DNA of 6,484 bases from Phenylobacterium aquaticum (GTDB lineage Bacteria > Pseudomonadota > Alphaproteobacteria > Caulobacterales > Caulobacteraceae), in NCBI RefSeq assembly GCF_947378715.1, contig NZ_CANCLE010000198.1:1-6484 (forward strand), read 5' to 3'. The notes under the pieces are model-generated. The model searched no databases, was not told the DNA's origin, and saw only the letters and a program-made list of their open reading frames with translations. Both the position numbers and the translations under genes were made by a program. Within the stretch, counting starts at the first letter, position 1. Each line of letters opens with the position of its first letter. Below are positions 1 through 6,219 of this stretch, piece by piece.

Positions 1-1
1 T

Positions 2-2875
2 CCGGATCCGGCGGCCAATCCCCGCGCCCTGTTCGACCAGGCCTGGTATCTCGAGAACAATCCCGACATCGCCGGCACGCCCTGGGCGCCTCTGGCCCAC
101 TATCTGACCGAGGGCGACACCGAGGGGCGCGACCCGCACCCGCTGTTCGGCCTGGCCGACTACCGCGCCACCCACGCGGTCAAGCTGGCCGCCTGCGGCC
201 TGACCGCCCTGCAGCACTTCGTCTATGTCGGCGCGCGGGAGGGCTATGACCCCCATCCGCTGTTCGACCTGCGCCACTATGTCGGCCAGGCCGAGACGGT
301 GGCCAAGAGCGGCGAGAACCCGCTCAGCCACTATCTGCGCGAGGGCTGGCGCGAAGGGCTGGATCCGCATCCGCTGTTCGCCAATGACTGGTATCTGGAG
401 CGCAACCCCGATGTCGCCGCCCTGGGGGTCGCCCCCCTGCTGCACTATGTGACGCTGGGCGCCACGGAGGGCCGGGCGCCGCACCCGCTGTTCGACGCCG
501 GCTGGTACGCAGAGCGCTATCGCGAGACCGCGCCGCGTGGCTCCAGCCCGCTCGCCCAGTTCGTCACGTCAAGCCCGGAATATCGGCGCAACCCCAGCGG
601 CGACTTCGATTCCACCTATTATCTCGAGCAGAATCCGGACGCCCCGCGCGATCTGCATCCGGTGATCCACTATCTGACCGAAGGCGCCTTCCTGGGCGTC
701 TCTCCGGCCTCGGACTTTGACGAGGCGACCTATCTGGCCGACCACCCGGAACTGGTGGAATCCCCGGTCGCGGCCCTGGAGCACTGGATCCGCAGCCGCC
801 TGCCCAAGCCGGAGGGCGGCGCGCGGTTCGGAACCGCCCAGGACGACGGCCTGTTCGAACAGCTGCGCGGCCAGGCCCGCCAGCGCGATCCCGGCGCCTA
901 CAACACAGACGCCTATCGCGACCTCAGCGCCGAGGCGCGCCGCCTGCGCGAGCGGCGCAAGGCCGAGTTCCGCCCCGAGCCCCTGAAGCTGATCCATTAC
1001 GAGGCCCGCGAGATCGACGAGGCCGCCGCCCGCCTGGCCTTTCCGGTGGTCGCGGCGCCCAGGGCCTCGATCGTCATCCCGGCCTATAACAACCTGACCT
1101 TCACCCTCGAATGCCTGGCCTCGGTCCAGGCGGCCGGCGGGCTGGAGGCGGCCGAGGTGATCGTCATCGACGACGCCTCCACCGACCGCACCCCCGAGGT
1201 GCTGGCCAAGGTTCCTGGCCTGAGGCTGATCACCAACCCCCAGAACCTGAACTTCATCCGCACCTGCAACCGCGCGGCGGGCGAGGCGCGGGGCGAATTC
1301 GTGATCTTCCTGAACAATGACGTCCAGGTGCGCGAGGGCTGGCTGGCGGCGCTGCTCGCGCCCTTTGCGGAGATCGAGAACGTCGGGGCGACGGCGCCCA
1401 AGATGCTGTTTCCCGACGGCCGGCTGCAGGAGGCGGGCGCCCGCGTCGGGATCGACGGAACCTCGGAGATGATCGGCCTGTTCGAGGATCCGGACCTGGC
1501 CCGCTGGAACCAGCGCCGCGAGGTCGACTACGCCTCCGGCGCCTGCCTGGCCGTACGCCGCGCGGTGTTCGCGGAGCTGGGCGGCTTCGACGAGGCCTTC
1601 GTGCCGGCCTATTGCGAGGACGCCGATCTCTGTTTCCGGCTGCGGAAACGGGGCCTGAGGATCATCTATGAGCCCGGCTCGGAGATCGTCCACCATCTGA
1701 GCGTCACCGCCGAGAGCATCGATTCCGGCTACAAGCTTCGGCTCGCCACCCGCAACCAGCAGACCTTCACGGAGCGCTGGGGCGAGGAGCTGGAGCTGCT
1801 CAACGCGGTCCGCACCATCGCCTTCCACCTGCCCCAGTTCCACGCGATCCCCGAGAACGACCGCTGGTGGGGCGCGGGGTTCACGGAATGGACCAATGTC
1901 ACCCGGGCCCTGCCCAATTATCGCGGCCACTACCAGCCGCACCGGCCAGCCGACCTGGGCTTCTATGACCTGTCCCAGGCCGAGGCCCTGCGTCGCCAGG
2001 GGGAGCTCGCCCGCCGCTATGGAGTCTCTGGCTTCTGCCACTATTTCTACTGGTTCTCCGGCGGCCGCCGCGTGCTGGAGCGCCCGCTGGAGCATCTGAA
2101 GACCGGGGCGGCCGGCGACTTCCCCTTCTGCCTGTGCTGGGCCAACGAGAACTGGACCCGCACCTGGGACGGCCAGGAGACCGACGTCCTGCTGGAGCAG
2201 ACCTATGCCCCCGGCGACGCCGAGGCCCTGATCGCCGAGCTCGCCCCGTTCTTCGCGCGACCCAACTATATCCGGGTGGGCGGCAAGCCCCTGGTGCTGA
2301 TCTATCGGGTGGGGCTGCTGCCCGACGCCCGGCTCTGGGCCGAGGTCTGGCGCGACTGGTGCCGGGCCAATGGGGTGGGCGAGATCTATCTGGCCTTCGT
2401 CGAGACCTTTGAACAGGCCGGCGCCCATCCGGAGCCGGCGGCCCTGGGCTTCGACGCCTCGGTGGAGTTCCCGCCGGCCGGCGCGGCGACCCCGATCCAT
2501 CCGCCGGGCGCCGTGGTCAATCCGCACTTCAAGGGCCAGGTGGCCGACTATCGCCGCACGGTGCGCCACTATTTCACCGAGGCCGTACCGGGCCACACGA
2601 GGTTCCGGGGCGTGGCCCCGTCCTGGGACAACACCGCGCGGCGGCAGGACGCGCCCTATGTCTTCCACTTCGCCTCGCCCGGCGCCTTCCAGGCCTGGCT
2701 CGAGGTGATGCTGGCCGAGACCCGGCGGCAGAATTTCGGCGACGAGCGGATCGTGTTCATCAACGCCTGGAACGAGTGGGCCGAGGGCGCCCACCTGGAG
2801 CCGGACGTGAAGTTCGGCCATGGCTGGCTGGAAGCCGTGCGCAACGCCCTGGACGCGGACCTGTTGGCGCGATGA
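2..2875 (+). CDS. Fusion protein: NPD-type repeats + GT2 glycosyltransferase + WbsX/GH99-like domain (5' partial)
   Basis: The reading frame is open from base 2 to the TGA at 2873-2875 and gives 957 visible residues; the true start lies left of the window. Residues 1-275 are seven tandem repeats of about 38 residues. Residues about 355-600 are a GT2 (GT-A fold) domain: SIVIPAYNN start, a VIDDAS nucleotide-sugar motif (Asp 390-391), LNND (437-440, metal-binding position) and CEDADLCFR (Glu539-Asp540, catalytic-base region). Residues about 605-950 match the WbsX/GH99-like family: HLPQFHAIPEND, WWGAGFTEW, CWANENWTRTWDG (about 711-724) and NAWNEWAEG (921-929). No signal peptide or membrane segment is visible, but the N-terminus is missing. 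Known relatives act in O-antigen, capsule or rhamnan-type polysaccharide synthesis, so the inferred role is sugar transfer to a surface glycan in the cytoplasm. The stop overlaps the downstream GT4 start. An internal GTG at 299 lies within repeat 3 and is not the start. The domain calls are firm; the sugar specificity is unknown. Confidence 0.93.
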   Translation, partial: PDPAANPRALFDQAWYLENNPDIAGTPWAPLAHYLTEGDTEGRDPHPLFGLADYRATHAVKLAACGLTALQHFVYVGAREGYDPHPLFDLRHYVGQAETVAKSGENPLSHYLREGWREGLDPHPLFANDWYLERNPDVAALGVAPLLHYVTLGATEGRAPHPLFDAGWYAERYRETAPRGSSPLAQFVTSSPEYRRNPSGDFDSTYYLEQNPDAPRDLHPVIHYLTEGAFLGVSPASDFDEATYLADHPELVESPVAALEHWIRSRLPKPEGGARFGTAQDDGLFEQLRGQARQRDPGAYNTDAYRDLSAEARRLRERRKAEFRPEPLKLIHYEAREIDEAAARLAFPVVAAPRASIVIPAYNNLTFTLECLASVQAAGGLEAAEVIVIDDASTDRTPEVLAKVPGLRLITNPQNLNFIRTCNRAAGEARGEFVIFLNNDVQVREGWLAALLAPFAEIENVGATAPKMLFPDGRLQEAGARVGIDGTSEMIGLFEDPDLARWNQRREVDYASGACLAVRRAVFAELGGFDEAFVPAYCEDADLCFRLRKRGLRIIYEPGSEIVHHLSVTAESIDSGYKLRLATRNQQTFTERWGEELELLNAVRTIAFHLPQFHAIPENDRWWGAGFTEWTNVTRALPNYRGHYQPHRPADLGFYDLSQAEALRRQGELARRYGVSGFCHYFYWFSGGRRVLERPLEHLKTGAAGDFPFCLCWANENWTRTWDGQETDVLLEQTYAPGDAEALIAELAPFFARPNYIRVGGKPLVLIYRVGLLPDARLWAEVWRDWCRANGVGEIYLAFVETFEQAGAHPEPAALGFDASVEFPPAGAATPIHPPGAVVNPHFKGQVADYRRTVRHYFTEAVPGHTRFRGVAPSWDNTARRQDAPYVFHFASPGAFQAWLEVMLAETRRQNFGDERIVFINAWNEWAEGAHLEPDVKFGHGWLEAVRNALDADLLAR
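29..826 (+). repeat. Seven tandem ~38-residue coding repeats (NPD/PLxHYL type)
   Basis: Repeat units begin at bases 29, 143, 260, 374, 488, 602 and 713, a spacing of 38, 39, 38, 38, 38 and 37 codons. The idealised unit is LFD..WYLE.NPD......PL.HYL.EG..EGRDPHP. Units 1 and 4 are closest to it. Unit 2 lacks NPD, unit 5 has lost NPD and the EGR.PHP end, unit 6 keeps NPD and HYLTEG, and unit 7 is the most divergent. At DNA level the short string ccgctgttcg recurs at the unit boundaries, but most of the sequence has diverged, so these are old repeats and not a recent expansion. Residues 1-9 look like the tail of a further unit, so the array probably extends left of the window. From memory, similar units accompany glycosyltransferases and some calcium-binding secreted proteins in Alphaproteobacteria. 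Their function is not established; binding or spacing is a guess. Confidence 0.9.
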
Positions 2876-3999
2876 GCGAGACCCCGGACCTTTGCGTGGT
2901 CGGCCACCCCTTCGCCCCGATCGGCATGGGGACCCATGGCCGCGCCGCCATCCGCGCCCTGCGGGCCGCGCGGCTGTCGCCCGGCGTCGTCGACATCTAT
3001 GGCATGGACCGCCGCCGCGACGCGGGCCTGGAGGCCGAGTTCGCGCCGCTGCTGGCCCCCGGTCTCAGCCCCCGGACCAACCTCTTCTGCATCAACGCCG
3101 ACGAGGTCGAGCCGACCCTTGCGCGGATGGACGCGGGCGCCTTCGCCAGCGCCTACAACATCATCTACCCGGCCTGGGAGCTGGCGCGCTATCCCGAGCC
3201 CTGGGCCCGGATCCTGGAGCGGTTCGACGAGGTCTGGGCGCCCTCGGCCTTCGTGGCCGACGCCATAACCCCGGCGGTCGCCCGGCCGGTGCTGCACATG
3301 CCGCTGTCGGTCGAACCCCGGCTGGGGAGCTTCCTGGGCCGGCGCTACTTCGCCATCCCCGAGCACAGCTTCGCCATGCTGTTCTCCTTCGACTTCTCCT
3401 CCTACGCCCAGCGCAAGAATCCGGGCGCGGTGCTGGAGGTGTTCGAGCGGCTCGTGGCGCGGCGGCCGGAGGCGGCTCTGCATTGCGTGATCAAGTTCAA
3501 GGGCGGCGATCCGGAGCATCCGACGGCCAAGGCGCTGATGGCCCGCATCGCGGCCCTCGGCGGCCGGGCCCAGGCGCTGACCCGTGAGCTCAGCGACGAC
3601 GAGATGGGCAATCTGGTGCGCAATGTCGACGCCTTCGTCTCCCTGCAGCGGTCGGAGGGGTTCGGCTTCGGCATGGCCGAGGCCATGGCCCTCGGCCGCG
3701 TCGCGGCAGCCACCGGCTATTCCGGCAATCTTGACTTCATGACGCCTGAGACCAGCCGGCTGGTCGACTATCGCCTGGTTCCCGTGGGGCCCGACGACTA
3801 CCCCTATCCGGACGATCAGGTCTGGGCCGAACCGGACCTCGACCAGGCCGTGGCGATCCTCGAAGCCCTGCTCGACGACCCCGTCGAACTGCGCGCCCTG
3901 GGCGGCCGGGCGCGGCGCCACATGCGCACCCATTTCAGCCACCGGGCCAGCGGCCTGCGCTATGCGGCCCGGCTGGGCGAGCTGGCGGCTAAGGCTTAG
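2872..3999 (+). CDS. GT4-family glycosyltransferase (GT-B fold)
   Basis: This 375-residue protein is a retaining GT-B glycosyltransferase, predicted to be cytoplasmic. The N-terminal half carries a glycine-rich loop (PIGMGTHGR, 16-24) and the ERFDEVWAPSAFVAD stretch (116-130) that typically ends the first Rossmann-like domain. The C-terminal half has FSFDFSSYAQRKNP (171-184), the VIKFKGG strand (206-212) and the signature SEGFGFGMAEAMALG. In that signature Glu262 and Glu270 form the E-x7-E motif that contacts the donor sugar nucleotide. YSGNLDFM (283-290) follows, as usual in GT4. The length is normal for the family. The ATG at 2872 overlaps the upstream TGA as ATGA and places the Gly-rich loop near the N-terminus. 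An upstream in-frame ATG at 2776 would add a Gly/Arg/Pro-rich tail read from the previous gene's shadow frame and is rejected. Overlap with the GT2-WbsX gene implies coupled translation and action on the same glycan. Donor and acceptor cannot be read from the sequence. Confidence 0.94.
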   Translation: MSETPDLCVVGHPFAPIGMGTHGRAAIRALRAARLSPGVVDIYGMDRRRDAGLEAEFAPLLAPGLSPRTNLFCINADEVEPTLARMDAGAFASAYNIIYPAWELARYPEPWARILERFDEVWAPSAFVADAITPAVARPVLHMPLSVEPRLGSFLGRRYFAIPEHSFAMLFSFDFSSYAQRKNPGAVLEVFERLVARRPEAALHCVIKFKGGDPEHPTAKALMARIAALGGRAQALTRELSDDEMGNLVRNVDAFVSLQRSEGFGFGMAEAMALGRVAAATGYSGNLDFMTPETSRLVDYRLVPVGPDDYPYPDDQVWAEPDLDQAVAILEALLDDPVELRALGGRARRHMRTHFSHRASGLRYAARLGELAAKA

Positions 4000-4004
4000 C
4001 CGCC
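3984..4004. terminator. 21-base palindrome shared by convergent gene ends; possible bidirectional terminator
   Basis: GGCGGCTAAG and CTTAGCCGCC form perfect 10-base arms around a single central G at 3994. As RNA this can fold as a 9-bp GC-rich stem with a GGC loop on the + strand, and the equivalent on the - strand. The + strand gene's TAG (3997-3999) and the - strand gene's TAG (read from 3991-3989) sit at mirror positions within it. No T-tract follows on either side, so it does not meet the classic intrinsic-terminator rule. A termination or RNA 3'-end-stabilising role is inferred from position and symmetry. Confidence 0.5.
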
Positions 4005-4732
4005 GCAGGCTCGGGGATCAGGCCGCCCGGGTCCTGGGCGATGGCCACCTGGCGGACGATGAACTCCCCGCCCCCGGTGGCGTCGAGGTCGATGCGGATC
4101 TGGTCGATGAGCGAGCTGGTCCAGTCGGCGCCGCCGGCCGCCGGATGCTTCATGTCGAAGATCAGGACGGTGGGCGTGTTCAGGGGCGGGTCGCCGCCGA
4201 ACACCGGCTTGGCGTGGAAGGCCGCCGATTCCTTGTGGCCCGGGGTGGCGTAGTAGAGCGTGCCGTCCCAGCCGGTCCCCGCCAGGGTGCGGACCACCCG
4301 GACCAGCACCAGGGTGCGGACATGGCCGTCGACATTGAGCCCGCGCGGGCTGCGCAGGATCGGATCGGCGCCGACCTCGCGATAGGTCATGCCCAGGCCA
4401 TCGGCCGGGGCCACCTCGCCGCCGGTGGCGACAAAGCCGTCGGTGGCGCCTTCGAAGGTCCAGAGCTTCTCGGCCCGCAGGGGCTGGCCCTTGAACAGGA
4501 AGACCTGGTTGGCCCTGTCCCAGGTGACCGGGGCGGCGGCGGCGGGCGCGGGGATCGCCGGCGGCGCGACCGGCGCGAGAGGCGCGCCGACCGCCGACAG
4601 GCCGAACTCGGCGACGCCGGGGGGCGGGGCCGCCAGATGCGGGCGACGCGGGGCCGGACGGTCGCAGGCGGCCAGCCCCAGGGTCAGGGCCAGCGCGGCG
4701 AGGCCGGCGGGGCGAAGGGCGCGGGCGCTCAT
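3989..4732 (-). CDS. Putative lipoprotein with a beta-sandwich, carbohydrate-binding-like domain
   Basis: This is a 247-residue protein of no family I can name. The N-terminus is a lipoprotein signal: basic Arg4 and Arg7, a Leu/Ala-rich core (11-20) and the lipobox LAAC with Cys23. Residue +2 after the cysteine is Asp24, which under the E. coli Lol rule favours retention in the inner membrane. A Pro/Ala-rich linker (26-69) leads to a compact domain at about 88-232. That domain alternates short hydrophobic strands with Gly turns: WTFEGATDGF, GADPILRSP, a basic strand LVLVRVVR, WDGTLYYATPG, VLIFDM, and IRIDLDATGGGEFIVRQVAI at the end. This layout resembles galactose-binding or CBM-type jelly rolls; that is a pattern impression, not a match. 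The ATG at 4732 overlaps the upstream gene's TGA (ATGA), which implies coupling to the membrane protein. The 3' end overlaps the convergent GT4 gene by 11 bases. Confidence 0.85.
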   Translation of the reverse strand: MSARALRPAGLAALALTLGLAACDRPAPRRPHLAAPPPGVAEFGLSAVGAPLAPVAPPAIPAPAAAAPVTWDRANQVFLFKGQPLRAEKLWTFEGATDGFVATGGEVAPADGLGMTYREVGADPILRSPRGLNVDGHVRTLVLVRVVRTLAGTGWDGTLYYATPGHKESAAFHAKPVFGGDPPLNTPTVLIFDMKHPAAGGADWTSSLIDQIRIDLDATGGGEFIVRQVAIAQDPGGLIPEPAAAKP

Positions 4733-6108
4733 GGCCGGCGCTCCAGCCCGAGCTCGGCCAGCGGCGGGTCCAGGGCCAGATAGAACAGGCCGGCCAGGGC
4801 CGCGAGGTCGAGGAAGTAGAGATAGCGATAGTCGCAGGCCAGCGAGATCACGAAGAAGCTGGCGGCGAAGCCGAGCGCTGAGACCATCAGCCCGGCGATG
4901 GCGACGTCCTGGGGCTGGCGGCGCACCATCAGCACGCCCGCCGTGGCCAGAGCGATCAGCGCATAGGTCAGGTGCGAGAACACCGGGGTGTCGATCAGCC
5001 AGGAGGCATAGTTGCCGAGCGACCGGTCGGTGGGGTCCTGGCCCAGCGGAATCTCCAGCGAGGCGGCCAGGGCCGGCGGGCCCGCGACGCCGAAGGTCAC
5101 CGGGCTGCAGCTGTCGATGGCCGGGGTGAGGAACACCCAGCGGAAGACCGAGGCCCGATGGCGCAGATAGGGGCCGGGATAGCGCAGGATCACGTCACGC
5201 CACTGGGCGGCGATCACCTTGGCCGGGGTGCGCCACAGGGCGTGGCCGATGATCGGATCGGAGCCCAGATAGTCCACCCGCTCGGCCGAATAGAGCCGGG
5301 TCGCCCGGTGGCGGATGACCTCCTCGGCCGCGGGACTGACCGCGGCGATGTCCTTCAGCCGCGCCTTGGGATCATGGGCCGCCACCCCGATGATGTCGTA
5401 CTGCTGCAGGATGCGCAGGCCGGGATTCTCCGCCGTGTTGACGACCCGGGTCGGCTCGGCGAGCCAGCCCATGACGGCGGAGGCCGCGATCACCACCACC
5501 AGGCCGCCCAACCCCCAGGTCAGGCTCGACTGGCGGCCTTCGCCCCGAACGGTCCAGGCCATCACGGCTGCGGCGATCGGCGCGACCACCAGGCCGTTCT
5601 GGCGCACCTGGGCGGCCAGGGCCAGCAGCAGGACCAGGCCGGCCAGGGCGAGCCAGGGCCGCGCCCCCGGCGTCCAGTCCCGCGCGATCCGGGCCAGCAG
5701 GGCGAAGCCGGCGACGGCCAGATTGGCGAACAGAACGTCCTTCCAGACGATGCCCTGATAGATCAGCAGGGCCGGCGACAGCACCAGGAGGCCGGCGGCG
5801 GCGACGCCCCACCAGGAGGTCCGGGGCCGCAGCCGGATCAGGCTGATCAGGGCGGCGAAGGCCAGGAAGCCGCTTGCCGTCACATAGAGGCCAGGGCCCG
5901 GCGAGAGATGGTCGAAGAAGCCCAGCACGGCGGCATAGGCGGCCGGCCCCCAGGTCTCACGCTGGCCCACCCGGCCCTCATGCAGCTGGGCCAGGGAATC
6001 ATAGGTCATCTGGCCCGGCAGGCTCAGCGCCAGCATGACCAGGAACCCGGCGCCCAGCAGCCAGCGCGCGACGGTGTCGGCGCCGAGGGTCAAACGTGGT
6101 CTGGTCAT
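4729..6108 (-). CDS. Polytopic membrane protein, putative GT-C type glycosyltransferase
   Basis: This 459-residue integral membrane protein has about ten hydrophobic segments: near 13-32, 72-93, 98-117, 125-141, 151-167, 172-186, 196-216, 378-395, 402-424 and 430-447. A soluble stretch at about 217-377 probably lies in the periplasm. Features typical of GT-C lipid-linked sugar transferases are a first loop after segment 1 with an acidic residue (PGQMTYDS, Asp37, the position of the usual catalytic Asp), GIVWKDVLFA (119-128), VRQNG (168-172) and a near-terminal ACDYRYLYFLD (424-434). The WKD and DYRY motifs recall DUF6020-like membrane proteins; the link is from memory and not proven. The expected role is transfer of a sugar from a polyprenyl carrier to a glycan or protein on the periplasmic face. 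The start ATG (6108-6106) has an in-frame stop 24 bases upstream and no strong Shine-Dalgarno. The stop overlaps the lipoprotein start by four bases, so both are probably one operon. A transporter or polymerase role is a weaker alternative. Confidence 0.85.
   Translation of the reverse strand: MTRPRLTLGADTVARWLLGAGFLVMLALSLPGQMTYDSLAQLHEGRVGQRETWGPAAYAAVLGFFDHLSPGPGLYVTASGFLAFAALISLIRLRPRTSWWGVAAAGLLVLSPALLIYQGIVWKDVLFANLAVAGFALLARIARDWTPGARPWLALAGLVLLLALAAQVRQNGLVVAPIAAAVMAWTVRGEGRQSSLTWGLGGLVVVIAASAVMGWLAEPTRVVNTAENPGLRILQQYDIIGVAAHDPKARLKDIAAVSPAAEEVIRHRATRLYSAERVDYLGSDPIIGHALWRTPAKVIAAQWRDVILRYPGPYLRHRASVFRWVFLTPAIDSCSPVTFGVAGPPALAASLEIPLGQDPTDRSLGNYASWLIDTPVFSHLTYALIALATAGVLMVRRQPQDVAIAGLMVSALGFAASFFVISLACDYRYLYFLDLAALAGLFYLALDPPLAELGLERRP
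4741..4744 (-). promoter_or_regulatory. Shine-Dalgarno for the lipoprotein gene
   Basis: On the minus strand GGAG lies 8 bases before the ATG at 4732, within the last codons of the membrane-protein gene. It supports this ATG as the start and suggests that ribosomes can load here in addition to being passed on through the ATGA overlap. The motif is short, and GC-rich DNA makes chance matches likely. Confidence 0.45.
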
Positions 6109-6219
6109 AAGGGGCCCGTCCTGGCTGGAGTGTTACCTAGGCGCAGCCGCCCAGGTTGAGAAGACCCGAATCGGGCCGATGGCTTGGCGGGGCCCGCCGT
6201 TCCATGCTCAAGATCGGCC
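6109..6219. promoter_or_regulatory. Divergent intergenic region, presumed promoters for both flanking genes
   Basis: These 111 bases separate two divergently read genes, so they should hold a promoter for each. No convincing consensus is visible. On the minus strand TTCTCA and TAGGTA lie 17 bases apart, upstream of the membrane-protein start, but the second matches TATAAT poorly. An 11-base palindrome CCCGA-A-TCGGG sits at 6165-6175, near the middle, and could be an operator half of a dyad, although it is short for GC-rich DNA. A promoter role is inferred from gene orientation only. Confidence 0.35.

Noticed and set aside
299..301. GTG as start of the large fusion gene
   Set aside because: The frame stays open to the left edge and codes for two more complete repeats, so this is an internal codon.
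569..2821. 750-codon open frame on the minus strand opposite the large fusion gene
   Set aside because: It lies fully antisense to a gene with firm GT2 and WbsX motifs. Its product is a low-complexity Gly/Leu/Ala/Gln mix without recognisable domains, the expected shadow in GC-rich DNA.
2776..2871. Upstream ATG that would extend the GT4 gene by 32 codons
   Set aside because: The extension reads the end of the WbsX domain in another frame and is Gly/Arg/Pro-rich; the ATGA overlap at 2872 gives a normal GT4 N-terminus.
2656..3942. 428-codon minus-strand open frame opposite the GT4 gene
   Set aside because: Antisense to a clear GT4 gene; Gly/Arg/His-rich without motifs.
3962..4783. 273-codon plus-strand open frame opposite the lipoprotein gene
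   Set aside because: Gly/Arg/Ala/Asp-rich without motifs; the minus strand has a signal peptide, lipobox and operon overlap.
4972..6159. 395-codon plus-strand open frame opposite the membrane protein gene
   Set aside because: Very rich in Gly, Gln, Arg and Asp with no hydrophobic core; shadow of the Leu/Ala-rich membrane protein.
6204..6206. ATG as start of a gene at the right end
   Set aside because: Its frame gives a Gly/Arg/Pro-rich product without motifs, whereas the ATG at 6220 opens an acetyltransferase-like sequence.
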